NCBI GenBank assembly: GCA_001709035.1
Contig: LVKA01000016.1
Coordinates: 1 to 64,000 of the forward strand
Length of the DNA stretch: 64,000 nt
Origin: Candidatus Thiodiazotropha endoloripes
GTDB lineage: Bacteria > Pseudomonadota > Gammaproteobacteria > Chromatiales > Chromatiaceae
Direction of reading: 5' to 3'
The stretch's first letter is position 1; every line of letters begins with the position of its first letter. The notes beneath the pieces are model-generated. The model did no database searches and had not been told where the DNA came from. It saw only the letters and a list, made by a program, of their open reading frames with translations. The translations under genes were made by a program, and so were the position numbers. Below are positions 17,511 through 26,300 of this stretch, in pieces.

Positions 17511-18178
17511 GCACCCCGAAAGAACCCCAATATCGTAAGCGGGTTGGCTATCAGGCGGTACTGTTAGGTGGCTTCTCCACCCTTGCAACCGCGCTTCTGG
17601 TGGCCGGCAATATCGCTACTAAGGATGACATCAAGGCAAGACAAAAAGAGGATCTTCTGCGTTCTCTGAATCAGGTTGTCCCCACCGAGTATTATGACAG
17701 TGATCTACTCGACCAGCCTTTGAGCATTGCCGATAAGAGAGGAGATAATCTGACAGTATACCGAGGTCTACAGGGTATGCAGGTCAATGCCCTCGCCTGG
17801 GAAGTTGTCGGCAAGGGATATGCTGGAGATATTCGACTTATTATGGGGGTCAATGCAGAGGGTGAGGTATTGGGCGTTAGAGTACTGTCCCATGCAGAAA
17901 CGCCTGGTCTGGGTGATAAAATCGAAGTGGCAAAGGATGACTGGATTTTAGGTTTTAAAAATCACTCGTTAGTAAATACCTCCAATCAACAATGGCGTGT
18001 CAAAAAGGATGGTGGAGAATTTGACCAGTTCAGTGGTGCAACCATCACACCCCGCGCTATCGTAACTGCGGTCCATGATGGTCTAATTTTTTTCCAGCAA
18101 CATACGGACGAACTGCTCCGACCACCTGTAATCAATTCAGATGACGAGCCTCTGCAACGTGCCTCATTAAGTGAGTAA
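17507..18178 (+). CDS. rnfG: RnfG, periplasm-facing FMN subunit
   Basis: The 223-aa protein has one N-terminal membrane helix (about 17-36) and an FMN-binding domain. The motif FSGATITPRAIV near residue 180 is the FMN attachment site to threonine in this family. Upstream HAETPGLGDKIE is also conserved. It overlaps rnfD by four bases and is followed by rnfE. Confidence 0.94.
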   Translation: MSTPKEPQYRKRVGYQAVLLGGFSTLATALLVAGNIATKDDIKARQKEDLLRSLNQVVPTEYYDSDLLDQPLSIADKRGDNLTVYRGLQGMQVNALAWEVVGKGYAGDIRLIMGVNAEGEVLGVRVLSHAETPGLGDKIEVAKDDWILGFKNHSLVNTSNQQWRVKKDGGEFDQFSGATITPRAIVTAVHDGLIFFQQHTDELLRPPVINSDDEPLQRASLSE

Positions 18179-18185
18179 GCCGATT

Positions 18186-18878
18186 ATGAGTAACGAATAT
18201 AGACGTATTACCAAAGATGGCTTGTGGGATAACAACATTGTTTTTTCGCAGGCATTGGGTCTTTGCCCGCTATTAGCCGTTACCGGTACTGCAACAAATG
18301 GCCTGGGAATGGGGCTGGCAACAACAGTCGTCATGGTCGCTTCCGGCCTGTTGATCTCTCTGTTGCGCGGTATTATCACTCCTCAGGTACGGATCCCGGT
18401 ATTTGTGCTGATTATCGCCGTACTGGTGACACTGGTCGATATGTCGATGAACGCCTGGGTTCATGATCTGCATAAAGTACTGGGACTTTTCATCCCTTTG
18501 ATCGTGACCAATTGCGCCATTCTTGGGCGTGCGGAATCCTTTGCATCCCGTAATACCGTTATGAAATCCATGTATGACGGCTTAATGATGGGTATAGGGT
18601 TTACCTTAGCATTGGTATTACTTGGTGCGGCAAGAGAGATATTGGGCAGTGGTACTTTGTTTAGCAATGCTGTCCAACTGCTCGGTAGTTGGGCCCGCTT
18701 CATTGAAATTACACTGATTGAAGATTACAAAGGTTTTCTCTTGATCATCTTGCCGCCAGGTGGCTTTTTGGTTTTGGGATTCATACTGGCATTGAAGAGA
18801 TTACTGGACCAAAAACTGGCTGGAAGAGAGCAGCAGGCTATCGATGCTTCAGCTAAATTACAACCAGAAACCTCCTGA
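18186..18878 (+). CDS. rnfE: RnfE, membrane subunit of the Rnf complex
   Basis: The 230-aa protein has about six spans and pairs with RnfA, to which it is related. LGLCPLLAVT and VTNCAILGRAE contain the conserved cysteines. The ATG at 18186 (MSNEYRRITKDGLWDNN) aligns with the known start of E. coli RsxE; a GTG at 18171 that overlaps rnfG is possible but less likely. Confidence 0.93.
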   Translation: MSNEYRRITKDGLWDNNIVFSQALGLCPLLAVTGTATNGLGMGLATTVVMVASGLLISLLRGIITPQVRIPVFVLIIAVLVTLVDMSMNAWVHDLHKVLGLFIPLIVTNCAILGRAESFASRNTVMKSMYDGLMMGIGFTLALVLLGAAREILGSGTLFSNAVQLLGSWARFIEITLIEDYKGFLLIILPPGGFLVLGFILALKRLLDQKLAGREQQAIDASAKLQPETS

Positions 18879-18901
18879 TCTTTCACTGCAGGGATTATTA
18901 A

Positions 18902-19162
18902 ATGAATATTGGTGTTGCCTACGCAGATAAGTTCAAACAGTTATGGCTCAAACTTGAGGTACCTGACGGTTCCACTGTAAAGCAAGCGATTGAGAAGTCG
19001 GGGTTAATCGAACAGTTCCCGGAGATTGATCTGACACGCCAGAAAGTGGGAATCTTCGGAAAGATAACAAAACTGGATACGGTTGTTGATGAGGGAGCCA
19101 GGATTGAGGTCTATCGTGAGATTACTGCAGATCCTGAGCTTGTCGAACGCCGAGATGATTAA
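18902..19162 (+). CDS. rnfH: RnfH, ubiquitin-like Rnf-associated protein
   Basis: This 86-aa soluble protein has the beta-grasp RnfH signature: a QLWLKLEVPDGSTVKQAI opening and KVGIFGK...GARIEVYREIT. RnfH accompanies rnf clusters linked to nif; its exact role is not settled. It is the last gene of the rnf operon, 23 bp behind rnfE. I saw no strong terminator in the 138 bp before the convergent ilvE-like gene. Confidence 0.9.
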   Translation: MNIGVAYADKFKQLWLKLEVPDGSTVKQAIEKSGLIEQFPEIDLTRQKVGIFGKITKLDTVVDEGARIEVYREITADPELVERRDD

Positions 19163-19300
19163 TTACCGTATGCAGTTGTGTTTATATTGTATCTCCCGGT
19201 AGGACATTGCAGAATGCCGGTTGCTCCGCGTTTAATTCTGCTCGAGAATAAAAACACTACAAATAACTGTTCTGGCTCAGTGGTGCTTTCTGTACCCTCT

Positions 19301-20161
19301 CTAGGCGGCTATCCTATTCCTGTAGTACCGTTCCAATTGTTGGAAGACAGGTCCAGGACAAGCATTCACTCTTCTTCCATCGATCTTGCGAACAGCTATC
19401 AACTCGGCGCCTGTACCGGTTAAGAAACACTCATCAGCATTGTAGAGATCATAGGAGGTTAACGGACTTTCAGCCACCGATATCCCATTTTGCTGCGCTA
19501 ACTGAATCACCAGATTACGTGTAATACCATCCAAGGCCCCTTCAGTAACCGGTGGCGTCAGCAGTTTACCCTCCACAACGATGAATATATTCTCTGTCGT
19601 GCCTTCAGCAACCCTACCCGCCTGATTAAGTAATACCGCTTCATCTGCACCTGCCTGGTTTGCTTCCATTCTCGCCAAAATCTGATTCAGGTAGTTGAGG
19701 CTTTTTATCCTGGAGTCGAGGCCGTCATTGGGTAAACGCCGTGTTGATGCGATTATTAATTTCACTCCTGCTGTTCTGATCCGTTCACTGACAATGGCCA
19801 GTTGATCCGCCATGATAAAGAGGCGCGGCTTTATACAACCCGTTGGGTCTAACCCCAATGGCCCCACACCTCGTGTCACAATCAATCTCAAGTAACTGGA
19901 ATCTTCAGCAAAATTATGGATGACTTGTTCGATCGCGTTAAGAATCGCCTGATTGTCATAGGGCACTTCAAGCGCGATTGCCTTGGCGGATTTTCGCAAT
20001 CGTACGAGATGTTCATGCAACATGAATGGCTGATTGTTGAAAAACCGAATTCCTTCGAAAACACCATCCCCATAAAGAAATCCATGGTCGAACACAGATA
20101 CTTTTGCTTCGTTTTGGGTGACCAGTTCTCCATTTATCCAACATTGAGGTGATTCAGGCAT
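19301..20161 (-). CDS. ilvE: Branched-chain amino acid aminotransferase-like (class IV)
   Basis: This 286-aa PLP enzyme of fold type IV begins WINGELV, has FDHGFLYGDGVFEG and the lysine-containing IKSLNYLNQILAR, and ends with a FLTGTGAELIAV motif. It is close to IlvE, which transfers amino groups to branched-chain keto acids. D-amino-acid transaminase or ADC lyase activity cannot be ruled out from sequence alone. It overlaps the phzF-like gene by eight bases, suggesting one operon. Confidence 0.8.
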   Translation of the reverse strand: MPESPQCWINGELVTQNEAKVSVFDHGFLYGDGVFEGIRFFNNQPFMLHEHLVRLRKSAKAIALEVPYDNQAILNAIEQVIHNFAEDSSYLRLIVTRGVGPLGLDPTGCIKPRLFIMADQLAIVSERIRTAGVKLIIASTRRLPNDGLDSRIKSLNYLNQILARMEANQAGADEAVLLNQAGRVAEGTTENIFIVVEGKLLTPPVTEGALDGITRNLVIQLAQQNGISVAESPLTSYDLYNADECFLTGTGAELIAVRKIDGRRVNACPGPVFQQLERYYRNRIAA

Positions 20162-20945
20162 GAAGTTTACCCTTTATGATGGTAACTGTCTGACCAATCA
20201 GCATAACCCGTTGATCACGTATCCTAATTTCGATTTCACCACCTCGCAGTGAGGCCTGGTAGGCTTTGAGCGTCTGCTTACCAAGTTGGTTACTCCAGTA
20301 TGGGGCCAGTGTGCAATGCGCTGAGCCTGTGACCGGATCTTCCGGAATGCCAAGGGCCGGGGCGAAAAAGCGAGATATGAAGTCCACCCCATTTTCATCT
20401 CCAGGTGCTGTCGTGATCACACCTCGGCAAGCGATCTTAGACAATGCTATTTGATCCGGGTTGAGCGTTCTGACCTGCTGTGCACTATCATAAACGGTTA
20501 GTAGATCCTCCCTCCCCTTGAATACCATTTCAGGTCGACTGCCCAGAGCATCTACCAAGGGTTGATCGATAGTCTGCTCGATCAGATGATCTATCGGAAA
20601 ATCGAGCATTATCCCCTGCGGCTCCCTGGAGGCCTTTAACAGACCACTGGGACTGTGGAAAACCAATTGCTCCTGGGTTTGCTCCAGTTCACTCCAGAGT
20701 ATGTGAGCAGCGGCAAGCGTTGCATGACCACAGAGGTCGACTTCTCTACGAGGTGTGAACCAACGGAGATTCCATTCACCGTCGTCCATCGGCAGTAGAA
20801 AAGCTGTATCTGATAGATTGACTTCACTTGCTACAGACTGCATCCATGCTGTATCGACTGGCTGATCGAGCAGACAGACTGCCGCTGGATTGCCTTGAAA
20901 TGGATGGTGTGTGAATGCATCTACGATGTAAATCGAATTGCTCAT
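20154..20945 (-). CDS. PhzF-family isomerase
   Basis: The 263-aa product starts IYIVDAFTHHPFQGNPAAVC, typical of the PhzF/diaminopimelate-epimerase fold, with a conserved RWFTPRREVDLCGHATLAAAH core and EDPVTGSAHC near the end. Reaction and substrate vary in this family and cannot be assigned. The start at 20945 has GGGAG seven bases upstream; a longer frame from 20969 lacks that. It is divergent from the MocR regulator, which probably controls it. Confidence 0.85.
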   Translation of the reverse strand: MSNSIYIVDAFTHHPFQGNPAAVCLLDQPVDTAWMQSVASEVNLSDTAFLLPMDDGEWNLRWFTPRREVDLCGHATLAAAHILWSELEQTQEQLVFHSPSGLLKASREPQGIMLDFPIDHLIEQTIDQPLVDALGSRPEMVFKGREDLLTVYDSAQQVRTLNPDQIALSKIACRGVITTAPGDENGVDFISRFFAPALGIPEDPVTGSAHCTLAPYWSNQLGKQTLKAYQASLRGGEIEIRIRDQRVMLIGQTVTIIKGKLHA

Positions 20946-20993
20946 TATTGATCTCCCTGAAAGTGACAAACCAAGTCTAAGCCTTTACAAATA

Positions 20994-21033
20994 AGCGGTA
21001 CAGAGTCATATTTTGATTATTGTAGCGGTACAG
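20994..21033. promoter_or_regulatory. Two direct copies of AGCGGTACAG, likely MocR operator
   Basis: AGCGGTACAG occurs at 20994-21003 and again at 21024-21033, exactly 30 bp apart, in the 146-bp divergent region between the phzF-like and MocR-type genes. MocR regulators commonly bind direct repeats. The spacing of about three helical turns fits a dimer on one DNA face. Confidence 0.65.
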
Positions 21034-21091
21034 TTTAATTTTCAAACAATCTGTATCTATTCAAACTTGTTAAAACTGTAGTGGTTTCACC

Positions 21092-22495
21092 ATGTCTTAT
21101 CTCTACCAGCAGCTGGCTGCACAACTTGTGGAACAAATATCCATCGGCCACTATCGGCCAGGGGAACGTCTCCCAGGAATCCGCCGGTTCAGCACCCAGC
21201 ACCGGGTCAGTACCGCAACCAGTGTGGCGGTCTACCGCAAGCTGGAGGATGAGGGTTATATCGAGGCCCGCTCACGCTCTGGTTTCTATGTGCGTCTACG
21301 CCCATCCTTGAGTAGTGCAGAGCCGGAGATTTCGAAACCGAAAAACCGCCCATCACCGGTAACCGGACAGGATCTGGCACTACAACTGGTTAAGGCTTCC
21401 AACCAAGCCAACATGATCCAACTTGGAGCTGCAGTACCAGCCCCTGTCTACCTGCCAACCCGGCAGATTGAAAAGGCGATGGCCAAAGCCAACCGGCTGC
21501 AACGCCAACGCAATGCCGGCTATGAATTCCCCCCAGGCGTGCCGGAACTGCGCCGTCAGGTCGCCCGCCGATTGGGTGAGATCGGATGTAGTGTCAGCGT
21601 CGATGATATCGTCATTACCAATGGCTGCCAGGAGGCGCTCACCCTGGCGTTGCGTGCCACGACCCAGCCTGGTGATGTGGTGGCGATTGAATCACCCACC
21701 TTTTATGGTTTGCTGCAGGTAATCGAATCCCTGGGGCTCAGGGCGTTGGAAATACCCACTCACCCGAGGGATGGTATCTCACTCCAGGCGCTGCAGATGG
21801 CCCTGGAGCAGTGGCCGGTCAAGGCCTGTATCCTGGTGCCGAATTACAGCAATCCGCTCGGTTATTGTATGAGCGAATCGCACAAACGAGAGCTGGTGGC
21901 GCTACTCGCTTCACATCAGATTCCATTGATTGAGGATGATGTCTACGGCGACCTGGGATTCAGTCAACAACGCCCCGGGGTTTGTAAAAGCCATGACCAG
22001 CAGGGCTTGGTGCTGCACTGCTCATCGGTCTCTAAAACCCTCTCGCCAGGCCTGAGAGTGGGTTGGATCGTGCCTGGACAGTATCTGCAGGCGGTGGAGT
22101 ACTTGAAATTTGTTACCAATCTGGCCACCCCCACCCTGCCTCAACTGGCGGTTGCTCAACTGTTGGAGAATGGCCAGTATGAAAGACATTTGCGTAAAAC
22201 CAGAGAGGACTATGCACAGGCTGTCGAGCGCATGAGCAATGCGGTGGAGAGCCTGTTCCCGGAGGGTACCCGCATCACTCGACCTCAGGGTGGTTTTGTT
22301 ATCTGGGTTGAGCTGCCGGATAAGCGGGACAGCTTTTCCATGACTCGGGATCTGCTGCACGAAGGAATCAGTATTGCACCTGGACCGATCTTTTCCGCTA
22401 CCGCCAAATACCAGAACTTTATGCGGCTCTCCTGTGCCTGTGAATGGAATGACGATATCGAGCGGGCTCTTGCCAGAATCGCTGCCTGCTTTTAA
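21092..22495 (+). CDS. MocR-type transcription regulator (GntR HTH plus aminotransferase domain)
   Basis: The 467-aa protein has a GntR winged helix-turn-helix at about 1-75 (GERLPGIRRFSTQHRVSTAT), a linker, and a fold-type-I aminotransferase domain with PNYSNPLGY and the PLP-lysine region SSVSKTLSPGLRVGW. MocR proteins use PLP or its aldimine as effector. The divergent phzF-like and ilvE-like genes, and two direct repeats between them, are the likely target. Confidence 0.88.
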   Translation: MSYLYQQLAAQLVEQISIGHYRPGERLPGIRRFSTQHRVSTATSVAVYRKLEDEGYIEARSRSGFYVRLRPSLSSAEPEISKPKNRPSPVTGQDLALQLVKASNQANMIQLGAAVPAPVYLPTRQIEKAMAKANRLQRQRNAGYEFPPGVPELRRQVARRLGEIGCSVSVDDIVITNGCQEALTLALRATTQPGDVVAIESPTFYGLLQVIESLGLRALEIPTHPRDGISLQALQMALEQWPVKACILVPNYSNPLGYCMSESHKRELVALLASHQIPLIEDDVYGDLGFSQQRPGVCKSHDQQGLVLHCSSVSKTLSPGLRVGWIVPGQYLQAVEYLKFVTNLATPTLPQLAVAQLLENGQYERHLRKTREDYAQAVERMSNAVESLFPEGTRITRPQGGFVIWVELPDKRDSFSMTRDLLHEGISIAPGPIFSATAKYQNFMRLSCACEWNDDIERALARIAACF

Positions 22496-22620
22496 ACCGG
22501 CGTTACTACTCTGATAGTCAGTTCAGTCTTACTTGAATGGAAAAGTATCTACGTGATCATTGTGTAATCTCAGATACATCTGGTCAGATCGACACTGATC
22601 ACCTCCACATCAGATTGACA

Positions 22621-23505
22621 TTAAGAGAGGCCGAGTAGACTCAAGTCGAGCTGTCCATCCTTGACTGGAGGACACCAGTAGTAACTACCACTGATCGGTT
22701 GGGAAAAGCGAAACAGGGCGTCACAAATCCCATCATCCTTACCGGTCATGCGTGACAACAGTGCTTCGAACGCATCAAAGGAGTGGCCAAAGGCAACAAA
22801 CACCAAGCCGGCCTGATGTTCATCGGCCCAGGGCATGGAACGACGTAAAATGAAGGCTTCCGGCTCGAAATCCTCCTGAGCTGTACGTTTGACATGGGCG
22901 GATGGTGGTGCTTCATCCAGCTCCTCGTTGTCACTGATACGTCGGCCGATGATGTTGTCACGCTCCGTTTGAGGCAGCGATTGGAAGTGATCCAGGTCGT
23001 GTACCCACTGCTGTACCGCGACAAAGCTGGAGCCGTCCATGCCAGGCCCTGCCCCCTGAACGAGACCTGCCTTTATGGCATCCTCACCTTCGGGGTTTTC
23101 AGTGCCGTCTTCGTAGCCGGTCAGATCTCGGCTGTCCTGATATTGGAAGGCATCGATCACCTTGTGTAGAACAAAAGCTTCACTCAAGTCCTGTACCAAG
23201 GCTCGACAACGCTGTAGTAGTTCACCCCGATCATCCCCTTGTAACCAGATCCATAAGGCGGATGGTGTCGCCGGTACGGTAAAGCCCGGTCCACAGAGAA
23301 CAGGAAACGGCTTCAAGCCATCGATATCCTTCCCCAGGGCCAATACCAACTCGAGTCCGAAACCCACTACAGAGTGCTCGAGATTGAGCCTTTCTCGCAC
23401 CAGTCTACGGGTGGTGTCCACATCGATATCGGGTTTCAGAGTAAATGATAGGTAACGGGCAAGACGAGGCACCTCGGCAAGGATACCCGGTTGGCAATGC
23501 TTCAT
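22621..23505 (-). CDS. DyP-type haem peroxidase
   Basis: The 294-aa product has the DyP signature G-x-x-D-G within GYEDGTENPEG and a late conserved GHSFDAFE...LSRMTG region. Its length fits the cytoplasmic YfeX-like (class P/B) group, and there is no Tat signal. Such enzymes reduce H2O2 using varied donors; iron release from haem has been discussed for YfeX. No encapsulin gene is next to it. A Fur-box-like sequence lies in the upstream region at 23658-23676. Confidence 0.88.
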   Translation of the reverse strand: MKHCQPGILAEVPRLARYLSFTLKPDIDVDTTRRLVRERLNLEHSVVGFGLELVLALGKDIDGLKPFPVLCGPGFTVPATPSALWIWLQGDDRGELLQRCRALVQDLSEAFVLHKVIDAFQYQDSRDLTGYEDGTENPEGEDAIKAGLVQGAGPGMDGSSFVAVQQWVHDLDHFQSLPQTERDNIIGRRISDNEELDEAPPSAHVKRTAQEDFEPEAFILRRSMPWADEHQAGLVFVAFGHSFDAFEALLSRMTGKDDGICDALFRFSQPISGSYYWCPPVKDGQLDLSLLGLS

Positions 23506-23657
23506 GAGACAGCCTGTAAATTGAGAATAGACGGACCGAATTATAACGCATTGAATCGATGTGAAATACCGCGCTAACGCTATTTTGAGGGAGGCTGTTC
23601 AGTCGATGAGTCTGCACACTGGCAGATTTGTTTGTTATAGCCTTTACTGCAGTTATC

Positions 23658-23676
23658 GATATTGATTATTATTCTT
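23658..23676. promoter_or_regulatory. Fur-box-like site
   Basis: GATATTGATTATTATTCTT matches 14 of 19 positions of the classical Fur box. It lies between the DyP peroxidase and a small membrane-protein ORF. AT-rich sequence can produce such matches by chance. Confidence 0.4.
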
Positions 23677-23748
23677 ATTTGCAAGCTCAGCCAGGTAGTT
23701 ACCAAGCCAAGTGGATTGATGTTGAGATTTCACCATGAGGTAAAGACT

Positions 23749-23916
23749 ATGAAGCTGACAGTTAGCCTACTATCCCCTCTCGTGCTGTTGATTGTATTGA
23801 TCGGAGTGTTCGATCTTTATTTACTTGAACAGATCAGGGAACACAATCAATCAAATGAGCTAACTTCTGAGATCTCACACTCGTTATTTCAGAGATCAGC
23901 ATCGGAATCAGTATAG
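23749..23916 (+). CDS. Small single-span membrane protein, 55 aa
   Basis: The ATG at 23749 follows GAGGTAAAGACT, a good ribosome binding site. The product has a hydrophobic helix at about 4-29 and a polar C-terminus. I know no family. It could be a small membrane peptide or the N-terminal remnant of a longer sensor-type protein, since the segment resembles the start of a chemoreceptor or kinase. A Fur-like site lies 70 bp upstream. Confidence 0.5.
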   Translation: MKLTVSLLSPLVLLIVLIGVFDLYLLEQIREHNQSNELTSEISHSLFQRSASESV

Positions 23917-23965
23917 ATATAATACCCAGATAGAGAGCATTTATCCTGAAGAGGGAGAAATGATA

Positions 23966-23981
23966 CTAGAGCTAGCTCTAG
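23966..23981. repeat. Perfect 16-bp palindrome
   Basis: CTAGAGCTAGCTCTAG is self-complementary over its whole length. It lies in the gap behind the small membrane ORF. It could be a protein-binding site or nothing functional. Confidence 0.4.
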
Positions 23982-24041
23982 CGTCGTCCGCCTGATAAGC
24001 AGATCTAAGAGAGGTGTATTGTAGGTAATTCAGCTGCCAAC

Positions 24042-24075
24042 AGCCTGTCAAAATTGACAGTCAGCAGGCTTTTTT
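24042..24075 (+). terminator. Rho-independent terminator
   Basis: AGCCTG and CAGGCT form an outer stem around an inner CTGTCAA/TTGACAG stem, followed by TTTTTT. It would stop transcription of the small membrane ORF at 23749-23916. Confidence 0.65.
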
Positions 24076-24082
24076 ACAAGTA

Positions 24083-24107
24083 GCCGCGAACCGGTGAAGG
24101 TTCGCGG
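24083..24107. repeat. Nine-bp perfect hairpin downstream of a small ORF
   Basis: CCGCGAACC and GGTTCGCGG are separated by six bases. It lies just beyond the stop of the 53-aa minus-strand ORF but lacks a U-tract on that strand, so it may stabilise the mRNA end rather than terminate. Confidence 0.5.
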
Positions 24108-24118
24108 TACCACTTGAA

Positions 24119-24280
24119 TTAGGGGCGCTTTGGAGTGGTGTATTCAGCCACTTTCTGAAACGATTCCCAAATGGTATCGTAGCCGACAAACCCTTTTTCA
24201 TTAGGCTCTTTCTGACGAGTGGTCAGATAACGTGATTTACCCTCAGGAACTTTAGGTCTGGTTTTAGGCTGTCCGCTCAT
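24119..24280 (-). CDS. Small basic protein, 53 aa
   Basis: An ATG at 24280 behind AAAGGTGAATT opens a 53-codon frame. The product is lysine/arginine/proline-rich at the N-terminus (MSGQPKTRPKVPEGKSRYL) and has no membrane segment or cysteines. Codon use, ribosome binding site and the tidy stop before a hairpin support a real gene. I do not recognise a family. It stands alone between a terminator and the YciI-like gene. Confidence 0.6.
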   Translation of the reverse strand: MSGQPKTRPKVPEGKSRYLTTRQKEPNEKGFVGYDTIWESFQKVAEYTTPKRP

Positions 24281-24535
24281 AATTCACCTTTTGTTTTGCA
24301 GTCGAAATAGTTCGCGTAAGAATCCTATATCGCAACTCTCACGACAACGAATAATTCATAGAGCCTGGATTATATAGCAGCGACTTTTTGCTGACCAGTC
24401 ATCACACCCCCTATGATGATTCTAATTTTTTGTGACTGCATATATCAGATTTATTTCTGTTTTTAGGGGGAATTTTCGGTAAAATCCGTAACTTACTCAA
24501 TAATACCGTATTTCTTGATAGAGACCCTACAAATA

Positions 24536-24886
24536 ATGCCACAATATATCTTTGTCTATCTGGGGGGTGAATACCCCACGAGTCCTGAAGAGGGACAAAA
24601 ACATTTCGAGCAATATCAACAGTGGCTGATCTCCCTCGGCGATGCGGTGATCAGTCCAGCTATTCCCTTTAAGGATACCCATACGGTACAACCCGGCGGT
24701 CAGGCCTCACCTGGCACCATATCAGCCATGTCCGGTATGAGTATCATCCGGGCCGATTCTATGGAACAGGCCCTTGAAGCCGCCAAAAGCTGCCCTTTTC
24801 TGGAGATCAACGGCACCCTGGAAGTGTCAGAGATGATCGAGATGAGCGGTGGTTCTGACCAGGGCGACAGTCAGAAAGCCAATTAA
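24536..24886 (+). CDS. YCII-related (YciI-like) protein, 116 aa
   Basis: The dimeric alpha/beta fold of this family is suggested by QYIFVYLGGEYPTSPEEGQ at the start and SIIRADSMEQALEAAKSCPF later. Catalytic role is unknown for most members. I take the ATG at 24536 over an upstream TTG at 24515. It is followed after eight bases by the acetyltransferase-like gene, so they may be cotranscribed. Confidence 0.7.
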   Translation: MPQYIFVYLGGEYPTSPEEGQKHFEQYQQWLISLGDAVISPAIPFKDTHTVQPGGQASPGTISAMSGMSIIRADSMEQALEAAKSCPFLEINGTLEVSEMIEMSGGSDQGDSQKAN

Positions 24887-24894
24887 TCTCTGTA

Positions 24895-25947
24895 ATGAAA
24901 TTTGTCTGTTACGCTGACTGGTCTGAATTGCCGGCCAGCGTCGCTCAGCTGTTTGCCTCGGCGGAAAAGGAGAGCCTGTTTTTTTCCCGAACCTGGTTTG
25001 AAAACCTACACAAAACAGGTTTTGGTGAAGACCAGACACTGTTACTGGCCTGTGTACTTGATGGGGAAAAGGTGGTTGCCCTGCTTCCACTGATGCGTCC
25101 TGATGGTGAGCACGCCTACCCGGTAAAACACCTCTATACCTCCCTCTACACCCTGCTGCTTGAAGGCAGCGATAACAGACAGGTTCTGGCCTGCCTGATT
25201 GAAGGGTTAAGAGATCTGCCACTCCATTCGCTGCAACTGGAGCCTGTTGCCGAAAATGATTTGAGCGTGTATGAGCTACAACAGACCATGACCTCTTACG
25301 GATACACCTGCCATCGCTACTTCAGTTTCTATAATTGGTATCACCGGACAAACGGAGAGTCTTTTTCCGACTATATGGCTGCACGCCCATCAAGGGTGAG
25401 AAACACTGTCGGACGGAAACAACGCAAGCTCGCACGGGAACAGGATTACCGAATCGAACTCTTCACCGATCGCCAATTAGGTCAGGCTTTGGCCGATTAT
25501 CGAGCGGTTTATAATGCCAGTTGGAAGGCCAATGAGGTGTTTGAACCGTTTGTTGAGGGGCTGGCCAAAACTCTGTCTGAATCAGGCTGGTTAAGGCTCG
25601 CGATTCTCTATATCAACAACCATCCGGTAGCCGCACAATTCTGGTTCGTCGCCCACGGTAAGGCCAGTATCTTTAAGCTGGTCTATGACGAAGCTTGGAA
25701 ACGCTACTCACCCGGCACGATTCTACTTGCCTATTTGATGGAGCACGTAATCGACCGAGATAAAGTTGAAGAGATTGACTTTCTCACTGGAAACGATGCC
25801 TACAAACAGGATTGGATGTCGCAACGCCGGCAACGCTGGCGACTGAGTTGTATAGATAATACCCCCCAAACAAATAGGGGGATGAACCCTATCAGTGCAC
25901 TGACGGTTAAGCTGAAAAGCCTAAAAGAGAAAGTGTATAATCGTTGA
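24895..25947 (+). CDS. CelD/BcsL-like GNAT-fold acyltransferase
   Basis: This 350-aa protein looks like the GNAT-fold CelD/BcsL group (FFSRTWFENL near the N-terminus; a YNASWKANEVFEPF motif; AAQFWFVAHGKASIFKLVYD near the end). Members are annotated for cellulose or exopolysaccharide modification, though other roles occur. No cellulose synthase is nearby. No signal peptide, so cytoplasmic. Confidence 0.7.
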   Translation: MKFVCYADWSELPASVAQLFASAEKESLFFSRTWFENLHKTGFGEDQTLLLACVLDGEKVVALLPLMRPDGEHAYPVKHLYTSLYTLLLEGSDNRQVLACLIEGLRDLPLHSLQLEPVAENDLSVYELQQTMTSYGYTCHRYFSFYNWYHRTNGESFSDYMAARPSRVRNTVGRKQRKLAREQDYRIELFTDRQLGQALADYRAVYNASWKANEVFEPFVEGLAKTLSESGWLRLAILYINNHPVAAQFWFVAHGKASIFKLVYDEAWKRYSPGTILLAYLMEHVIDRDKVEEIDFLTGNDAYKQDWMSQRRQRWRLSCIDNTPQTNRGMNPISALTVKLKSLKEKVYNR

Positions 25948-25973
25948 CCTGGAAATGATAAAAGAAACTCAAG

Positions 25974-26285
25974 ATGCAACAAATTATTGATATCGAGAAA
26001 TTTGAACAGCTGCAAGAGATACTAGTACAAGAAATCATCGAGCAGATTCGTTTCAAACTGGCCCAAGGCGGTATTACTGGTGACCAATTAAGAGAATTGA
26101 CGGGCGAAATCGCCTTCAGCGTGGCCAGCAGCTTGGATGATCAGGCCAATATCGAACACGATGGAGTCGAAGTTCACCCCTATCTGGCCTTTATCGGCAC
26201 AGAGAACGAGGTCATCCACTGCGGGGAAAACTCATATGCCCATGAGTTTGTCGCTGACATCATGAAGAAAGTCTTCAGCAGTTAA
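25974..26285 (+). CDS. Hypothetical protein, 103 aa
   Basis: I do not recognise a family. It is acidic and soluble, helical in the first half, and has a single cysteine in VIHCGENSYAHEFV. It follows the CelD-like gene by 26 bp and precedes another hypothetical gene by 15 bp, so the three probably share a transcript. Confidence 0.6.
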   Translation: MQQIIDIEKFEQLQEILVQEIIEQIRFKLAQGGITGDQLRELTGEIAFSVASSLDDQANIEHDGVEVHPYLAFIGTENEVIHCGENSYAHEFVADIMKKVFSS

Positions 26286-26300
26286 CGGCAAAGCGCGGAT

